The notes below the pieces were generated by a model. That model was not told the DNA's origin, made no database searches, and saw only the letters and a program-made list of their open reading frames with translations. A DNA stretch of 64,000 nt from an uncultured Massilia sp. (GTDB lineage Bacteria > Pseudomonadota > Gammaproteobacteria > Burkholderiales > Burkholderiaceae). The position numbers and the translations under genes are program-made. Within the stretch, counting starts at the first letter, position 1. The number at the start of each line of letters is the position of its first letter. Of this stretch, positions 1 through 7,911 are shown piece by piece. The DNA lies in contig CAMLMV010000017.1 in assembly GCA_946481275.1 (NCBI GenBank), positions 62,001-126,000 of the forward strand, given 5' to 3'.

Positions 1-1028
1 ATGCCGACATCCGCGACAAAGCTCACATCGTGCGGACAGCGCGTTCGCAGGTTGTCCTCATCGCAGACGGGACAGCGTGTCCGCACCGACAAGGCCACGT
101 GCAGGGTCGAGGGACGCAACGGCATCCCGTCGATCAGGTTCGTCAGCCAGAAGATGCCGACACTCGGCACGCCCAGGGCGAGACCCAGGTGCAGCGGGCC
201 GGTGTCGTTCGACACGAGCAGCGCGGCGCGCGCCAGCAGGCCGCACAGCCCGCCCAGGCTCAGCCGGCCTGCGAGTGCGATGGCCGGCGCATGCATGCGC
301 GCCACGACCTCGTGCACAAGATCCATTTCTTCCGGCGAACCGTTGACGGCGACACAGGCGCCGTCCTGCGCGAGCCGGTCACCCAGTGCCGCGAACGATG
401 GCGCCGGCCAGCAGCGGCGCGGATCGGTCGACCCCGGCTGCAGCACGATGAGCCGTTTGCCCGCCAGCCCAGGCATGATCGCCGCAGCCTCGTGCCGGTC
501 GGCTTCCGTGAGCGCGAGTTCCGGTTGCGCGTCAAGCGCCAGCCGCATCTCCGCGCCGGCCAGCCCCGCGATCTCGAGCAAGGCCAGCCTGCGCGGGCTG
601 GGTTCGCGATACGGCACCCAGCGATCGAGCAAGGGCACGCCCGGCGCGCAGGCCCCCGCCGTCAGGCGCGCACCGAAGCGCAACAGGAATGGATTCGAAT
701 GACGCCCTCCCCCGAACATCTGCAATGCGATATCGAAACGTTCGGCGCGCATTGCATCGACGAAGCGCTCCACCTGTTCCACGACCGTCTCTGCCGCCCC
801 CACGCCTTGCACGGGCGGCACCTCGACGACGCGGTCGACCGGTCCGGGCCGCCCCTGCAGGAACGCGCGATGCCAGGCTTTTCCCGCCAGGACCAGCTCG
901 GCCGCGGGATACGCCTGCTTCAGCGCGTGCAAGGCCGGCAGTGCGAACACGAAATCGCCCACCGCGCTCGGGCGCAGCACGACGATTTTGCGCACCTCGT
1001 CGAGACGATCATAGGCCGGTCGCATCAT
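1..1028 (-). CDS. Glycosyltransferase family 9 (heptosyltransferase-like), 3' end cut by window edge
   Basis: The frame reads in from an ATG at 1028 and is still open at position 1, so the C-terminus is missing. The start (MMRPAYDRLDEVRKIVVLRP) leads into the family 9 N-terminal Rossmann motif RPSAVGDFVFALPALHALK. Further on come LIVLQPGSTDPRRCWP and SNDTGPLHLGLALGVPSVGIF, the two segments that form the NDP-sugar site in heptosyltransferase-type enzymes. The end shows paired CP-x-C/CPHD cysteines. Enzymes of this family transfer heptose or similar sugars from ADP- or NDP-sugars to cell-surface glycans such as the LPS core. It is the last visible gene of the minus-strand operon DUF4254, GT2, GT9, starting 18 nt after the GT2 stop. 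The family is clear; the exact sugar is not. Confidence 0.85.
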   Translation of the reverse strand, partial: MMRPAYDRLDEVRKIVVLRPSAVGDFVFALPALHALKQAYPAAELVLAGKAWHRAFLQGRPGPVDRVVEVPPVQGVGAAETVVEQVERFVDAMRAERFDIALQMFGGGRHSNPFLLRFGARLTAGACAPGVPLLDRWVPYREPSPRRLALLEIAGLAGAEMRLALDAQPELALTEADRHEAAAIMPGLAGKRLIVLQPGSTDPRRCWPAPSFAALGDRLAQDGACVAVNGSPEEMDLVHEVVARMHAPAIALAGRLSLGGLCGLLARAALLVSNDTGPLHLGLALGVPSVGIFWLTNLIDGMPLRPSTLHVALSVRTRCPVCDEDNLRTRCPHDVSFVADVG

Positions 1029-1046
1029 GCGGCTCGCTCATCGGTA

Positions 1047-1865
1047 TTACGTCAGCGGCAACACATAAGGCGCATCGATGGCCCGTGCCGTGATGGTCGT
1101 CGGCAGTTCCATGTGATACGCACCGGACGGCAGTATTGCGCAGCCGCCGTAAAGCGCCATCACGCGCTGCTGGGCCAGCACGTCCTCGCCGCAATGCTGG
1201 GCCGGCAGGTCGCGCCAGAAGTCGAAACCGCCCACGGCCCGCAGCTTGACCGTATCGAACATCACGCAGCCGCCGACCCAGGCAATCTTGTAGCGCCTGT
1301 TGCGCGAGATTGCCCCGGTCTCGTCCGCCAGGCGGGTCTGCACGTGGAACAGGTTCGCCGCGCTGTGCAGGTGGTGGCGTGCCCACGCCGGGCTGCCGGG
1401 CCGCACGGTTTCCGGCGTCACGGGGCCGTCCCAGAATTCGATCGCTTCCTGCATCGGCCGCAACTGGCCCAGGTAGCTCAACCCGTGCAAGGCGCTGCCG
1501 ACGAAGCCGCAGCGTTCTTCGCCGAGGACGGCATGCAACCGGGCGATGAGGTTTGGCTCGAGGATCACGTCGTCGTCGACGAACAGGCAGCAGGACGCGC
1601 GCACCTGGGCCAGCAGGAAGGCGCGCTGTTCGGCCATGCCGCGGCGGCGCGGGCGCCGGAACGTGTCCACGCTGCGGCCGGTGACGCGCAGGTAGCGCAA
1701 TACCGCCTGCACCTCCCCATGCGTGCAGACGCCGTCGCCATCCGACTGGTCGGCCAGCACGATGCGCAGGGACGGCCAGGTCTGCGCGCCGAGCGCCGTC
1801 AGCGTGACCGCGAGCGCCGCGGGGCGGTTGCGCGTCGGGATCAGGACGTCGATCGTCTCGTTCAC
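1047..1865 (-). CDS. Glycosyltransferase family 2 protein
   Basis: A 272-residue GT-A type glycosyltransferase. The GTG at 1865 is chosen because it gives [15 protein letters not shown], the expected first beta strand and turn, and because it forms a GTGA overlap with the TGA of the upstream gene (1862-1864), a typical translational-coupling arrangement. A DxD-type metal/nucleotide site is seen in [13 protein letters not shown], and WVGGCVMFD fits the acceptor-side part of the fold. Such enzymes add a sugar from an NDP-sugar to a growing surface polysaccharide or glycolipid at the cytoplasmic face. Flanking DUF4254 and GT9 genes support an envelope glycan role. Donor and acceptor cannot be read from sequence. 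Confidence 0.85.
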   Translation of the reverse strand: MNETIDVLIPTRNRPAALAVTLTALGAQTWPSLRIVLADQSDGDGVCTHGEVQAVLRYLRVTGRSVDTFRRPRRRGMAEQRAFLLAQVRASCCLFVDDDVILEPNLIARLHAVLGEERCGFVGSALHGLSYLGQLRPMQEAIEFWDGPVTPETVRPGSPAWARHHLHSAANLFHVQTRLADETGAISRNRRYKIAWVGGCVMFDTVKLRAVGGFDFWRDLPAQHCGEDVLAQQRVMALYGGCAILPSGAYHMELPTTITARAIDAPYVLPLT

Positions 1866-2494
1866 GGCGCCGCCCTTCCATCCCCCTGCGCCTGGCCGTT
1901 GAGGTACGGGTTCAGGGCGGGATCGTTGTACATCTTGAACTGGCGATAGAGCTTGAAATATGCCCGTCCGGCCCGCGCTTCCGTGAGCAGCAGGTCGAGG
2001 CAGGACATCAGGTCCTGGCGCTGCGCGAGCAGGCGGTCGAGCTTGGTGGTGCACGCGCGGACGTGGGCATCGTCCGCGTCGGCGCGCTGCGTCTGCGCGC
2101 GCATGTGGTGGATTTTGAGGGCGAGGATCGACAGGCGGTCGATCATGGCGCCGGCCGTTTCGCTGGAGAGCCGCGCATCGGGCACGCAAACGACGTGGCG
2201 CAGGCCGGCCAGCAGCCCTTCGTCGATGGATTCGACCGCGTCGTTGCGCTTCTGGTTGTAGCGGTCGATCAGGCGCTTGCCGGCCGCGATCTCGGAAGGC
2301 GGCACGTCCAGCCGGCGCGCCCGGTCTTCCTCGCGCCACAGCAGGCCGTTGTAGCGGTGGTTGGCGGCGATCCATTCCCATAAGCCCAACCCGCCCGCAT
2401 CGGCGGAGACATGCGACATCACGGGCCAGTCGCGTTCGCGCAGCTGGCGGTCGTGGAACCAGACGACGGACACGGCATCGATTTCGCTTTGCAT
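1862..2494 (-). CDS. DUF4254 domain-containing protein
   Basis: About 210 residues, largely charged and helical, without signal peptide or membrane segments. The ATG at 2494 ([20 protein letters not shown]) follows a GGAG six bases upstream; a longer in-frame extension exists but has no supported start. The sequence matches the feel of DUF4254: [18 protein letters not shown] near the N-terminus, then [16 protein letters not shown] and [11 protein letters not shown]. The function of DUF4254 is not established. Members tend to lie next to glycosyltransferase genes, as here, so an accessory role in surface glycan assembly is an inference from context. It is first in a tightly coupled three-gene operon. 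Confidence 0.75.
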   Translation of the reverse strand: MQSEIDAVSVVWFHDRQLRERDWPVMSHVSADAGGLGLWEWIAANHRYNGLLWREEDRARRLDVPPSEIAAGKRLIDRYNQKRNDAVESIDEGLLAGLRHVVCVPDARLSSETAGAMIDRLSILALKIHHMRAQTQRADADDAHVRACTTKLDRLLAQRQDLMSCLDLLLTEARAGRAYFKLYRQFKMYNDPALNPYLNGQAQGDGRAAP

Positions 2495-2587
2495 GGCAAC
2501 TCCGATCCTGGGCAGACGAGTGACGTTTGCTTGGAGTACGCAGGCGTACTGGAGTTCTGCGGAATGCGCGCGGGCTTGGCACAGCGC

Positions 2588-2620
2588 AAAAAAACAGGGC
2601 GGCGCCATCGGCACCGCCCT
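2588..2620 (-). terminator. Rho-independent terminator after the MFS gene
   Basis: Read on the minus strand, an 11-bp arm AGGGCGGTGCC, a 3-nt loop and a near-perfect return arm (one mismatch) are followed by seven T residues. It lies about 20 nt after the MFS transporter stop and before the DUF4254 start, separating the two minus-strand units. Confidence 0.8.
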
Positions 2621-2640
2621 GAACAAGGAAGAAAGGGTGA

Positions 2641-3810
2641 TTACTTCAGCAGGCGCGAACGGCTGGCCACGAAGGCGATCAGGCAAGCCAGGCCGCCGAT
2701 GTAGGCGATGGCGATCTGCATGCCCATGCCCTGGGCGATGGCGCCGATCACCGGCGGACCCATCAGGCTGCCGCTGTAGGCCAGGCTGGCCACGCCGGCC
2801 AGTGCCGCCGGACCTTGCGCGCCCGCCGCGCTGAACACGAACGGGAAGACCAGTGCCATACCCATGCCGGCGACGGCGAAGCCGAACAGGGCGAAGTAGG
2901 CATTCGGCGACAGCACGGCAAAGAACAGGCCGGCGGCGCCCAGCATCGAGCCGCTGGTGACGAGCGGACGGGCGCCGTAGCGGACCTTGAGCTTGTCGCC
3001 GACGAGGCGGGCCAGCAGCATCATCACGGAGAACGACGACAGGGCCAGCGGCGCCAGGCCGTCCGACGCACCGAAATGCTCTTTCAGGAACACGCCGCTC
3101 CAGTCGGCGATGCTGCCTTCGGCCATCGAACCGAGGAAGCCGAGTGCGCCCAGGAACAGCAGCGGGCCGCGCGGCAGCGAGAACGATTTTTTCTCGACGA
3201 CTTCGCCGGCGTCATCCGCTTCCAGCGACGCATAGCCATAGTAGAGGGCCAGGGCCAGCGGACCGGCCAGCATCACGAAGTGCGTGAGCGGCGCGATGTG
3301 CAGGCCGGCCATCAGGCTGCCCAGGGTCGCACCCGCCAGGCCGCCGGCGCAGCCGAGGCCGTGCAGCTTCGACAGTTCCGACTTGCCCGTCTCCTTTTCG
3401 CGCTTCGTGGCGGCCGAGTTGACGGCGACGTCGAACGTGCTGGCCGTGATGCCCAGGCTCAGGACGGCCATCATCAGCAGCGGCACGGTGGGCGCGCCGC
3501 CGATGGCGACCAGCACGGCCAGCAGGGCCAGGCCGGAAATGAGCATGGTCTTGCGGGCGCCAAGCGAGCTCATCATGCGCGATGAAATCGGGTACGACAG
3601 AACGGCACCGAGGCCGCCGCACAGCAGGACCATCGACAACGCCGAGTGCGACACGTGCGCGCGCTCGGCCATGGCCGGAATACGGCCGGCCCACGAGCCC
3701 ATGATCACGCCAAACACCGTGAACAGGAGCGGCAGGGCGAACGACTGCGATTGCGCGAGCGGGAGGCTGCGAGAGCGGACGGCAGTCGTGGCGGGCAGAT
3801 TATTTTGCAT
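2641..3810 (-). CDS. MFS transporter (YbjJ-like)
   Basis: 389 residues with about twelve hydrophobic spans, a typical major facilitator. The ATG at 3810 ([15 protein letters not shown]) places a short basic cytoplasmic tail before TM1 ([20 protein letters not shown]). After TM2-3 comes [14 protein letters not shown], the loop 2-3 position of the MFS signature. The central loop ([20 protein letters not shown]) separates the two six-helix halves. The pattern resembles the YbjJ/fucose-permease-like branch, but the substrate is unknown. The gene is transcribed alone, with a strong terminator behind it. Its leader carries a 20-bp palindrome (3857-3876) that could be an operator. Confidence 0.85.
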   Translation of the reverse strand: MQNNLPATTAVRSRSLPLAQSQSFALPLLFTVFGVIMGSWAGRIPAMAERAHVSHSALSMVLLCGGLGAVLSYPISSRMMSSLGARKTMLISGLALLAVLVAIGGAPTVPLLMMAVLSLGITASTFDVAVNSAATKREKETGKSELSKLHGLGCAGGLAGATLGSLMAGLHIAPLTHFVMLAGPLALALYYGYASLEADDAGEVVEKKSFSLPRGPLLFLGALGFLGSMAEGSIADWSGVFLKEHFGASDGLAPLALSSFSVMMLLARLVGDKLKVRYGARPLVTSGSMLGAAGLFFAVLSPNAYFALFGFAVAGMGMALVFPFVFSAAGAQGPAALAGVASLAYSGSLMGPPVIGAIAQGMGMQIAIAYIGGLACLIAFVASRSRLLK

Positions 3811-3856
3811 TTGGTAGATGACTTTTTTTAAAAAAATGTCTGGATCAAAAAGCAAA

Positions 3857-3876
3857 CGCCAACCGAGCGGTTGGCG
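3857..3876. promoter_or_regulatory. 20-bp palindrome, candidate operator upstream of the MFS gene
   Basis: CGCCAACCG, AG, CGGTTGGCG: perfect 9-bp arms around a 2-bp centre, 46 bp upstream of the MFS start codon. The length and symmetry fit a TetR- or LysR-type dimer site. No T-run follows on either strand, so a terminator is less likely. Confidence 0.45.
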
Positions 3877-3908
3877 CGTGGAAAGCTGATGGGAGGCAAT
3901 TCTAAACG

Positions 3909-3920
3909 GTTCTCGAGAAC
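3909..3920. promoter_or_regulatory. 12-bp palindrome GTTCTCGAGAAC in the MFS/DUF418 divergent region
   Basis: A perfect even palindrome about 100 bp from the MFS start and 178 bp from the DUF418 start, in the 287-bp AT-rich gap between the two divergent genes. It could be a second regulatory site. There is no other evidence. Confidence 0.3.
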
Positions 3921-4097
3921 TTTGCTTTGCCGCTCGGAAAAAACTTTTCACCGTTGCGGGATGCCGACAAACACCGGCAGTTTGTAACCAGATGTGAACT
4001 TATAACGAGAAATAAGCGCGGGCGTTGTAAAAAATATAGTGGAGATGAAAACGATTCCAAACTAGAATGACCGGGCCCAAAAACGGACAGGAAAACC

Positions 4098-5327
4098 ATG
4101 ACGCCCTCCCCCGACATGCCCCGTACCGACTCCCGCCTCGACCTGGTCGATGCCCTGCGCGGCTTTGCCATCGTCTCGATCATGCTGCTGCATAACATCG
4201 AGCACTTCGATCTCTACTTTTCGCCGCCCGGCGAGCCGGCCTGGCTGAAGGAGCTGGGGCAACACATCTGGGACACGATGTTCGCCCTGTTCGGCGGCAA
4301 GTCGTATGCCATCTTCGCCCTGCTGTTCGGCCTGACGTTCCACCTGCAGGACGATGCCCGGGCCCGGCGCGGGGAGGATTTCCGGCCGCGCTTTGCCTGG
4401 CGCATGCTGCTCCTGCTCGGGTTCGGGCTCGTGAATTCCGCGTTCTACGAGGGCGACATCCTCGCGATGTATGCCGTGCTCGGCCTCGTGCTGATCCCCG
4501 TCGCGCGCCTGGGCACGTGGACGGTCTTCCTGCTGGCCTGCTTCCTCAGCCTGCAGCCGGTCGCGTGGCTCGATGCGTTCGCGGCGCTGGGCAGTGCGCC
4601 GGGCAAGCTGCCCGATCCCGCCTCCTGGGCATACTTCGGCCGCGCCGAGGAATACCTGAAGCACGGTTCGCTGCTCGACGTCTGGATCGGCAACCTCACG
4701 AACGGCAAGCAGGCCGTGCTGCTGTGGAGCTGGGAAATGGGCCGCCTCCTGCAGATTCCCGCGCTGTTCATGTTCGGCATGCTGGCCGGCCGCCTCGGGC
4801 TGTTCGCCGTGAATGACAGGAACATCAGCATCTGGCGCCGCGTCTTTTTCGGGGCATTGTTGCTGCTCGGTCCGCTGATCTTCATCCACGGCCACCTGGC
4901 AGCGTGGTTCCCCGCCGAGGCCCTGCGCCGGCCGCTGGACGCCATCGTCAAGCCGCTGCTCAACCTGGACATCATGCTGTTGCTCGTGACCGGCTTCGCG
5001 CTGCTGTATCGCCGTCCTGCCGGCGCGCGCGTGCTGGGCTCGCTCCGCTGGCTGGGCCGGATGAGCCTGACGAGCTACATGATGCAGTCGATCGTCGGCA
5101 CGACCCTGTACCACGGCTTCGGCTTCGGCCTGTACGCGGTGGCGGGCACGGTGATGGCGCTGGCGATCGGCATCGTGCTGGCCGTGTTGCAGGGTTGCTT
5201 CAGCGCCTGGTGGCTCAAGCATCACAAGCAGGGTCCGCTGGAAGCCCTGTGGCACCGCCTGACGTGGATCGGCGCCGCCCCGAGCCACAATGCTCAGCCC
5301 GCAACGCGCGTAAACAACCCCTCGTAG
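4098..5327 (+). CDS. DUF418 domain-containing membrane protein (YeiB family)
   Basis: 409 residues with many hydrophobic helices. The N-terminus SRLDLVDALRGFAIVSIMLLHNIEHF is the characteristic RGFA(I/L) start shared by DUF418/YeiB and acyltransferase-3 type proteins. FALFGGKSYAIFALLFGLTF is the conserved loop that precedes the next helices. The C-terminal half contains GRMSLTSYMMQSI, the (R/G)xSLTNY-like hallmark of DUF418. Members are thought to be inner-membrane proteins, possibly transporters or acyl-group handlers, but none is firmly characterised. The start at 4098 lies 13 nt after an AGGA-like sequence. The 3' end overlaps the convergent glycolipid-binding-like gene by 34 bp. Confidence 0.85.
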   Translation: MTPSPDMPRTDSRLDLVDALRGFAIVSIMLLHNIEHFDLYFSPPGEPAWLKELGQHIWDTMFALFGGKSYAIFALLFGLTFHLQDDARARRGEDFRPRFAWRMLLLLGFGLVNSAFYEGDILAMYAVLGLVLIPVARLGTWTVFLLACFLSLQPVAWLDAFAALGSAPGKLPDPASWAYFGRAEEYLKHGSLLDVWIGNLTNGKQAVLLWSWEMGRLLQIPALFMFGMLAGRLGLFAVNDRNISIWRRVFFGALLLLGPLIFIHGHLAAWFPAEALRRPLDAIVKPLLNLDIMLLLVTGFALLYRRPAGARVLGSLRWLGRMSLTSYMMQSIVGTTLYHGFGFGLYAVAGTVMALAIGIVLAVLQGCFSAWWLKHHKQGPLEALWHRLTWIGAAPSHNAQPATRVNNPS

Positions 5328-5842
5328 CGCAGCACAATGCCGTCGCCGTCGACGTCGAGGTCGGCGGCGAACGGGCGGGACAGGCTTTCGAACCGCACCT
5401 GGTCTGGCGCCACCCGCGTGTACGCCTGCGCGACGGGCTGGACGTCGAGCTTGGGCAGGTCGACGTACGCGACGCGGATTTCCTGGCGATCGCGCAGCGC
5501 GTCACCGAGGCGCCGGATCGGCAGCGTGTTCGTGAAAGGGCTGCCGGACAGGTCGACGTCCGTACAGCCCTGCAGCGCCGGCAACGGCGTGCCGTCCGCG
5601 TCGGTCCAGTTGCCGGCCCCGTCGGCGCGCAGACTCACTCGCCCCTTGCCCGCGACATGGACGTCGAGGCGGCGCACCCGCCAGTGTTCGTCGCAGCACA
5701 ACAGATAACTGCAGGCGAACAACCGGCCGCCGGCGGGGCCGATGAGGACGCCCTCCGCCGTCACGTCCGCGTTCCCGGTGTCCAGTTCGACATGCTCCAG
5801 GCCGCCACCCTGCTCCGTTGCCCAGCGATAGCTGCGTTTCAC
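5294..5842 (-). CDS. Putative glycolipid-binding domain protein (DUF1089 type)
   Basis: 182 residues, soluble, beta-rich. The GTG at 5842 is preferred over upstream ATGs because an exact AAGGAGG lies five bases before it. Sequence features typical of the family are YRWATEQGGGLEHVEL near the start, DEHWRVRRLDVHV, and TDVDLSGSPFTNTLPIRRLG in the middle. This family (PF06475) was named from structural similarity to lipoprotein-localisation folds, and its biological ligand is not established. The gene converges with DUF418, and the last 34 bp of the two overlap. Divergent from the AI-2E permease gene. Confidence 0.75.
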   Translation of the reverse strand: MKRSYRWATEQGGGLEHVELDTGNADVTAEGVLIGPAGGRLFACSYLLCCDEHWRVRRLDVHVAGKGRVSLRADGAGNWTDADGTPLPALQGCTDVDLSGSPFTNTLPIRRLGDALRDRQEIRVAYVDLPKLDVQPVAQAYTRVAPDQVRFESLSRPFAADLDVDGDGIVLRYEGLFTRVAG

Positions 5843-5975
5843 GTGGCCCTCCTTGCGTATTCCATGCACGCCTAATGTAGCACCGGGCGGCCGAGTTGCG
5901 CGCCAGCGAAGACGCCCCCGCCGTATCATCATGACAAGGCCTGCCGCAGCGGCGGGCCGCTGACAGGGAGACGGC

Positions 5976-7052
5976 GTGTTCGGTATCGAAGCGCGTACGG
6001 CCCGCGTGGTGTGGACGGCCGCGCTGGTGATTGCAGGTCTGTATGGCGTCTTTCTCGTGCGGACGACGCTGCTGGTGATGCTGATCGCCGTGCTGTTCAG
6101 CTACCTGATCTATCCGCTGTTCGTGCTGGCCCAGCGCGTCGTCGGTGGCCGCATGCCGCGCACGCTCCTGCTGTGCCTCGTCTACCTCGTCGTGGTCGGG
6201 CTCGTCGCCTTGGCCGTCGGGCTGTTCGGCAACACCGTGGCCGCGCAGGCGACGGCGCTCGCACAACAGTTGCCGACCCTGCTCGATCCCGCCACGCTGG
6301 AGCGGCGCCTGCCGCTGCCCCACCTGCTCGAACCCTTGCGCGCGCGCCTGGCCGCCTTCCTGCGCGACCTGTTGCAGGGCGGTTCGGCGGAGGCGATGCC
6401 GTTCGTGCGCAACATCGGCTTCGGGTTGATGCACCTGGCCGGCAACCTGATCTACGTCGTCGTCGTCCCGATCCTGAGTTTCCTGATGATCCTGCAAGCG
6501 CCCGTCTTCGACGAGCTGCTCGTGGCGATGCGCCACCGCCGCAACGGCGCCTTCTGGACGGACGTGCTGCACGGCCTGAACACCGTGCTGTCGAGCTATG
6601 TGCGGGCGCTGGCCCTGCTGTCGCTGGCGACGCTCGTCGCCTACGGTCTCGTGTTGTCGCTATTGGGGGTGCCGTTCGCGCTGCTGCTGGCCGGCGTCGC
6701 GGCCGTGCTGGAAGTGATTCCCGTGCTGGGCCCGCTCGTCGCGGCGGCGGCCATCGTGGGCGTCGCCCTGTTCAGCGGCTATGAGCACGTGGGCTGGATC
6801 ATCGTCTTCATCGGCGGCTACCGCGTCTTCCAGGACTACATGCTGAGCCCCTGGCTGATGAGCGAGGGCGTGGACGTGCCGCCGATCCTCGTCGTGTTCG
6901 GCCTGCTCGCCGGTGAGGAACTGGCCGGCGTGTCCGGCATCTTCCTCTCCGTTCCCTTCCTGGCCGCGCTGCGGATGTTCGTCGTGCAGATGCGCCTGCA
7001 TCGAACCAAGATCACGGGCACGTCGACGCCCGGCGATGCAAACGTGTTGTAA
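5976..7052 (+). CDS. AI-2E family transporter
   Basis: 358 residues, about eight membrane spans in the pattern of the AI-2E/PerM/TqsA family: an N-terminal pair (VVWTAALVIAGLYGVFLV, LVMLIAVLFSYLIYP), a long amphipathic middle region, and a C-terminal cluster with VIPVLGPLVAAAAIVGVAL and QDYMLSPWLMSEGVDVPPILVVFG. The P-x-L-x-V-F-x-x-L-x-G-x-x-x-x-G-x-x-G motif near the end is a family hallmark. Members export autoinducer-2 or act as sodium/proton exchangers, so the substrate here is open. The GTG start at 5976 follows AGGGAGA. The gene stands alone on the plus strand. Confidence 0.85.
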   Translation: MFGIEARTARVVWTAALVIAGLYGVFLVRTTLLVMLIAVLFSYLIYPLFVLAQRVVGGRMPRTLLLCLVYLVVVGLVALAVGLFGNTVAAQATALAQQLPTLLDPATLERRLPLPHLLEPLRARLAAFLRDLLQGGSAEAMPFVRNIGFGLMHLAGNLIYVVVVPILSFLMILQAPVFDELLVAMRHRRNGAFWTDVLHGLNTVLSSYVRALALLSLATLVAYGLVLSLLGVPFALLLAGVAAVLEVIPVLGPLVAAAAIVGVALFSGYEHVGWIIVFIGGYRVFQDYMLSPWLMSEGVDVPPILVVFGLLAGEELAGVSGIFLSVPFLAALRMFVVQMRLHRTKITGTSTPGDANVL

Positions 7053-7089
7053 ACGCCACACGCTTTCCACACGTATCGCTGTGCACAAC

Positions 7090-7103
7090 TGATAGCGCTA
7101 TCA
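7090..7103. promoter_or_regulatory. Perfect palindrome TGATAGCGCTATCA, candidate GntR-type operator
   Basis: A 14-bp perfect palindrome 192 bp before the gluconokinase start. The TAGCGCTA core resembles the binding core reported for pseudomonad GntR, a LacI-family gluconate repressor. A second copy lies at 7249. The neighbouring gntK and gntP-like genes make a gluconate-responsive operator plausible. Confidence 0.6.
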
Positions 7104-7248
7104 GTCCTGTTTCGATAGTTTCCCTCTGGTGCAGCGGAAATATCCCCGTCATTTCATGCAAATTGCATGGATGGCCTCCCGCACAGTTTGCTCCGCAACA
7201 TGAATATCGCTTTACAAACGTCCCGCCTTATTGAAGACTTGGCAAAAA

Positions 7249-7262
7249 TGATAGCGCTAACG
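7249..7262. promoter_or_regulatory. Second operator-like site TGATAGCGCTAACG
   Basis: Identical to the first site over its first 11 bases and degenerate at the last three. It lies 33 bp upstream of the gluconokinase ATG, where a bound repressor would block the promoter. The spacing between the two sites is 159 bp, which would allow looping by a tetrameric LacI-family protein (inference). Confidence 0.55.
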
Positions 7263-7294
7263 GTCGCTTCGAATTGAACAGAAAGAGAGACAGA

Positions 7295-7831
7295 ATGGCA
7301 TCACCAAGCGATGTATCCAACCAGTCGGGCGAAGGCTACCGCTGGGTCATCATGGGCGTCTGCGGCTGCGGCAAGAGCACGATCGCTGCCGCCCTCGCCG
7401 CAGCCTTCGACGTCGCCTTCCTCGAGGGCGACGCGTATCACCCGGCGCCGAACGTGGTCAAGATGTCGGCCGGCGTGCCGCTGACGGACGACGACCGCGC
7501 CGGCTGGCTGCAGGCCCTGGCTAACGAAATCGCCGTCGCGCGCGAACGCGGCACGGGCGTCGTCGTGTCGTGCTCGGCGCTCAAGCGGCGCTACCGCGAC
7601 CTGCTGCGCCAGGCCGACCCGAACCTGCGCTTCGCCCACTTGCAAGGTCCGCGCGGCATGATCGCGGCGCGCATGCAGACGCGCATCGGCCACTACATGC
7701 CGATCACCCTGCTGGACAGCCAGCTGCGCGACCTCGAGCCACTGCAGCCCGACGAGGCCGGCATCACCCTGGACATTACCCAGCCGCCAGAAGCCCTGGT
7801 GGCCACCATCATCGCATCGATCAATCAATAA
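7295..7831 (+). CDS. gntK: Gluconokinase
   Basis: 178 residues of the small P-loop gluconokinase family, which makes 6-phosphogluconate from D-gluconate and ATP in the cytoplasm. The Walker A is GVCGCGKST at about residues 21-29, the usual G-V-(S/C)-G-(S/C)-GKST of this family. It is followed by FLEGDAYHPAPNVVKMSAGVPLTDDDRAGWL, a near-diagnostic substrate-side segment, and later SCSALKRRYRDLLR. The ATG at 7295 is preferred to an in-frame TTG 21 nt upstream because of AAGAGAGA before it. It is the first gene of a plus-strand cluster with a TonB receptor and a GntP permease. The stop region reads TAAG four times, giving stops in all three frames. Confidence 0.93.
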   Translation: MASPSDVSNQSGEGYRWVIMGVCGCGKSTIAAALAAAFDVAFLEGDAYHPAPNVVKMSAGVPLTDDDRAGWLQALANEIAVARERGTGVVVSCSALKRRYRDLLRQADPNLRFAHLQGPRGMIAARMQTRIGHYMPITLLDSQLRDLEPLQPDEAGITLDITQPPEALVATIIASINQ

Positions 7832-7911
7832 GTAAGTAAGTAAGCCGTCGCACCGGCCCAGCCGCTCATCCGAGGCGGCATGCCGACCACATGAGAATAA
7901 TGGAGACTACC

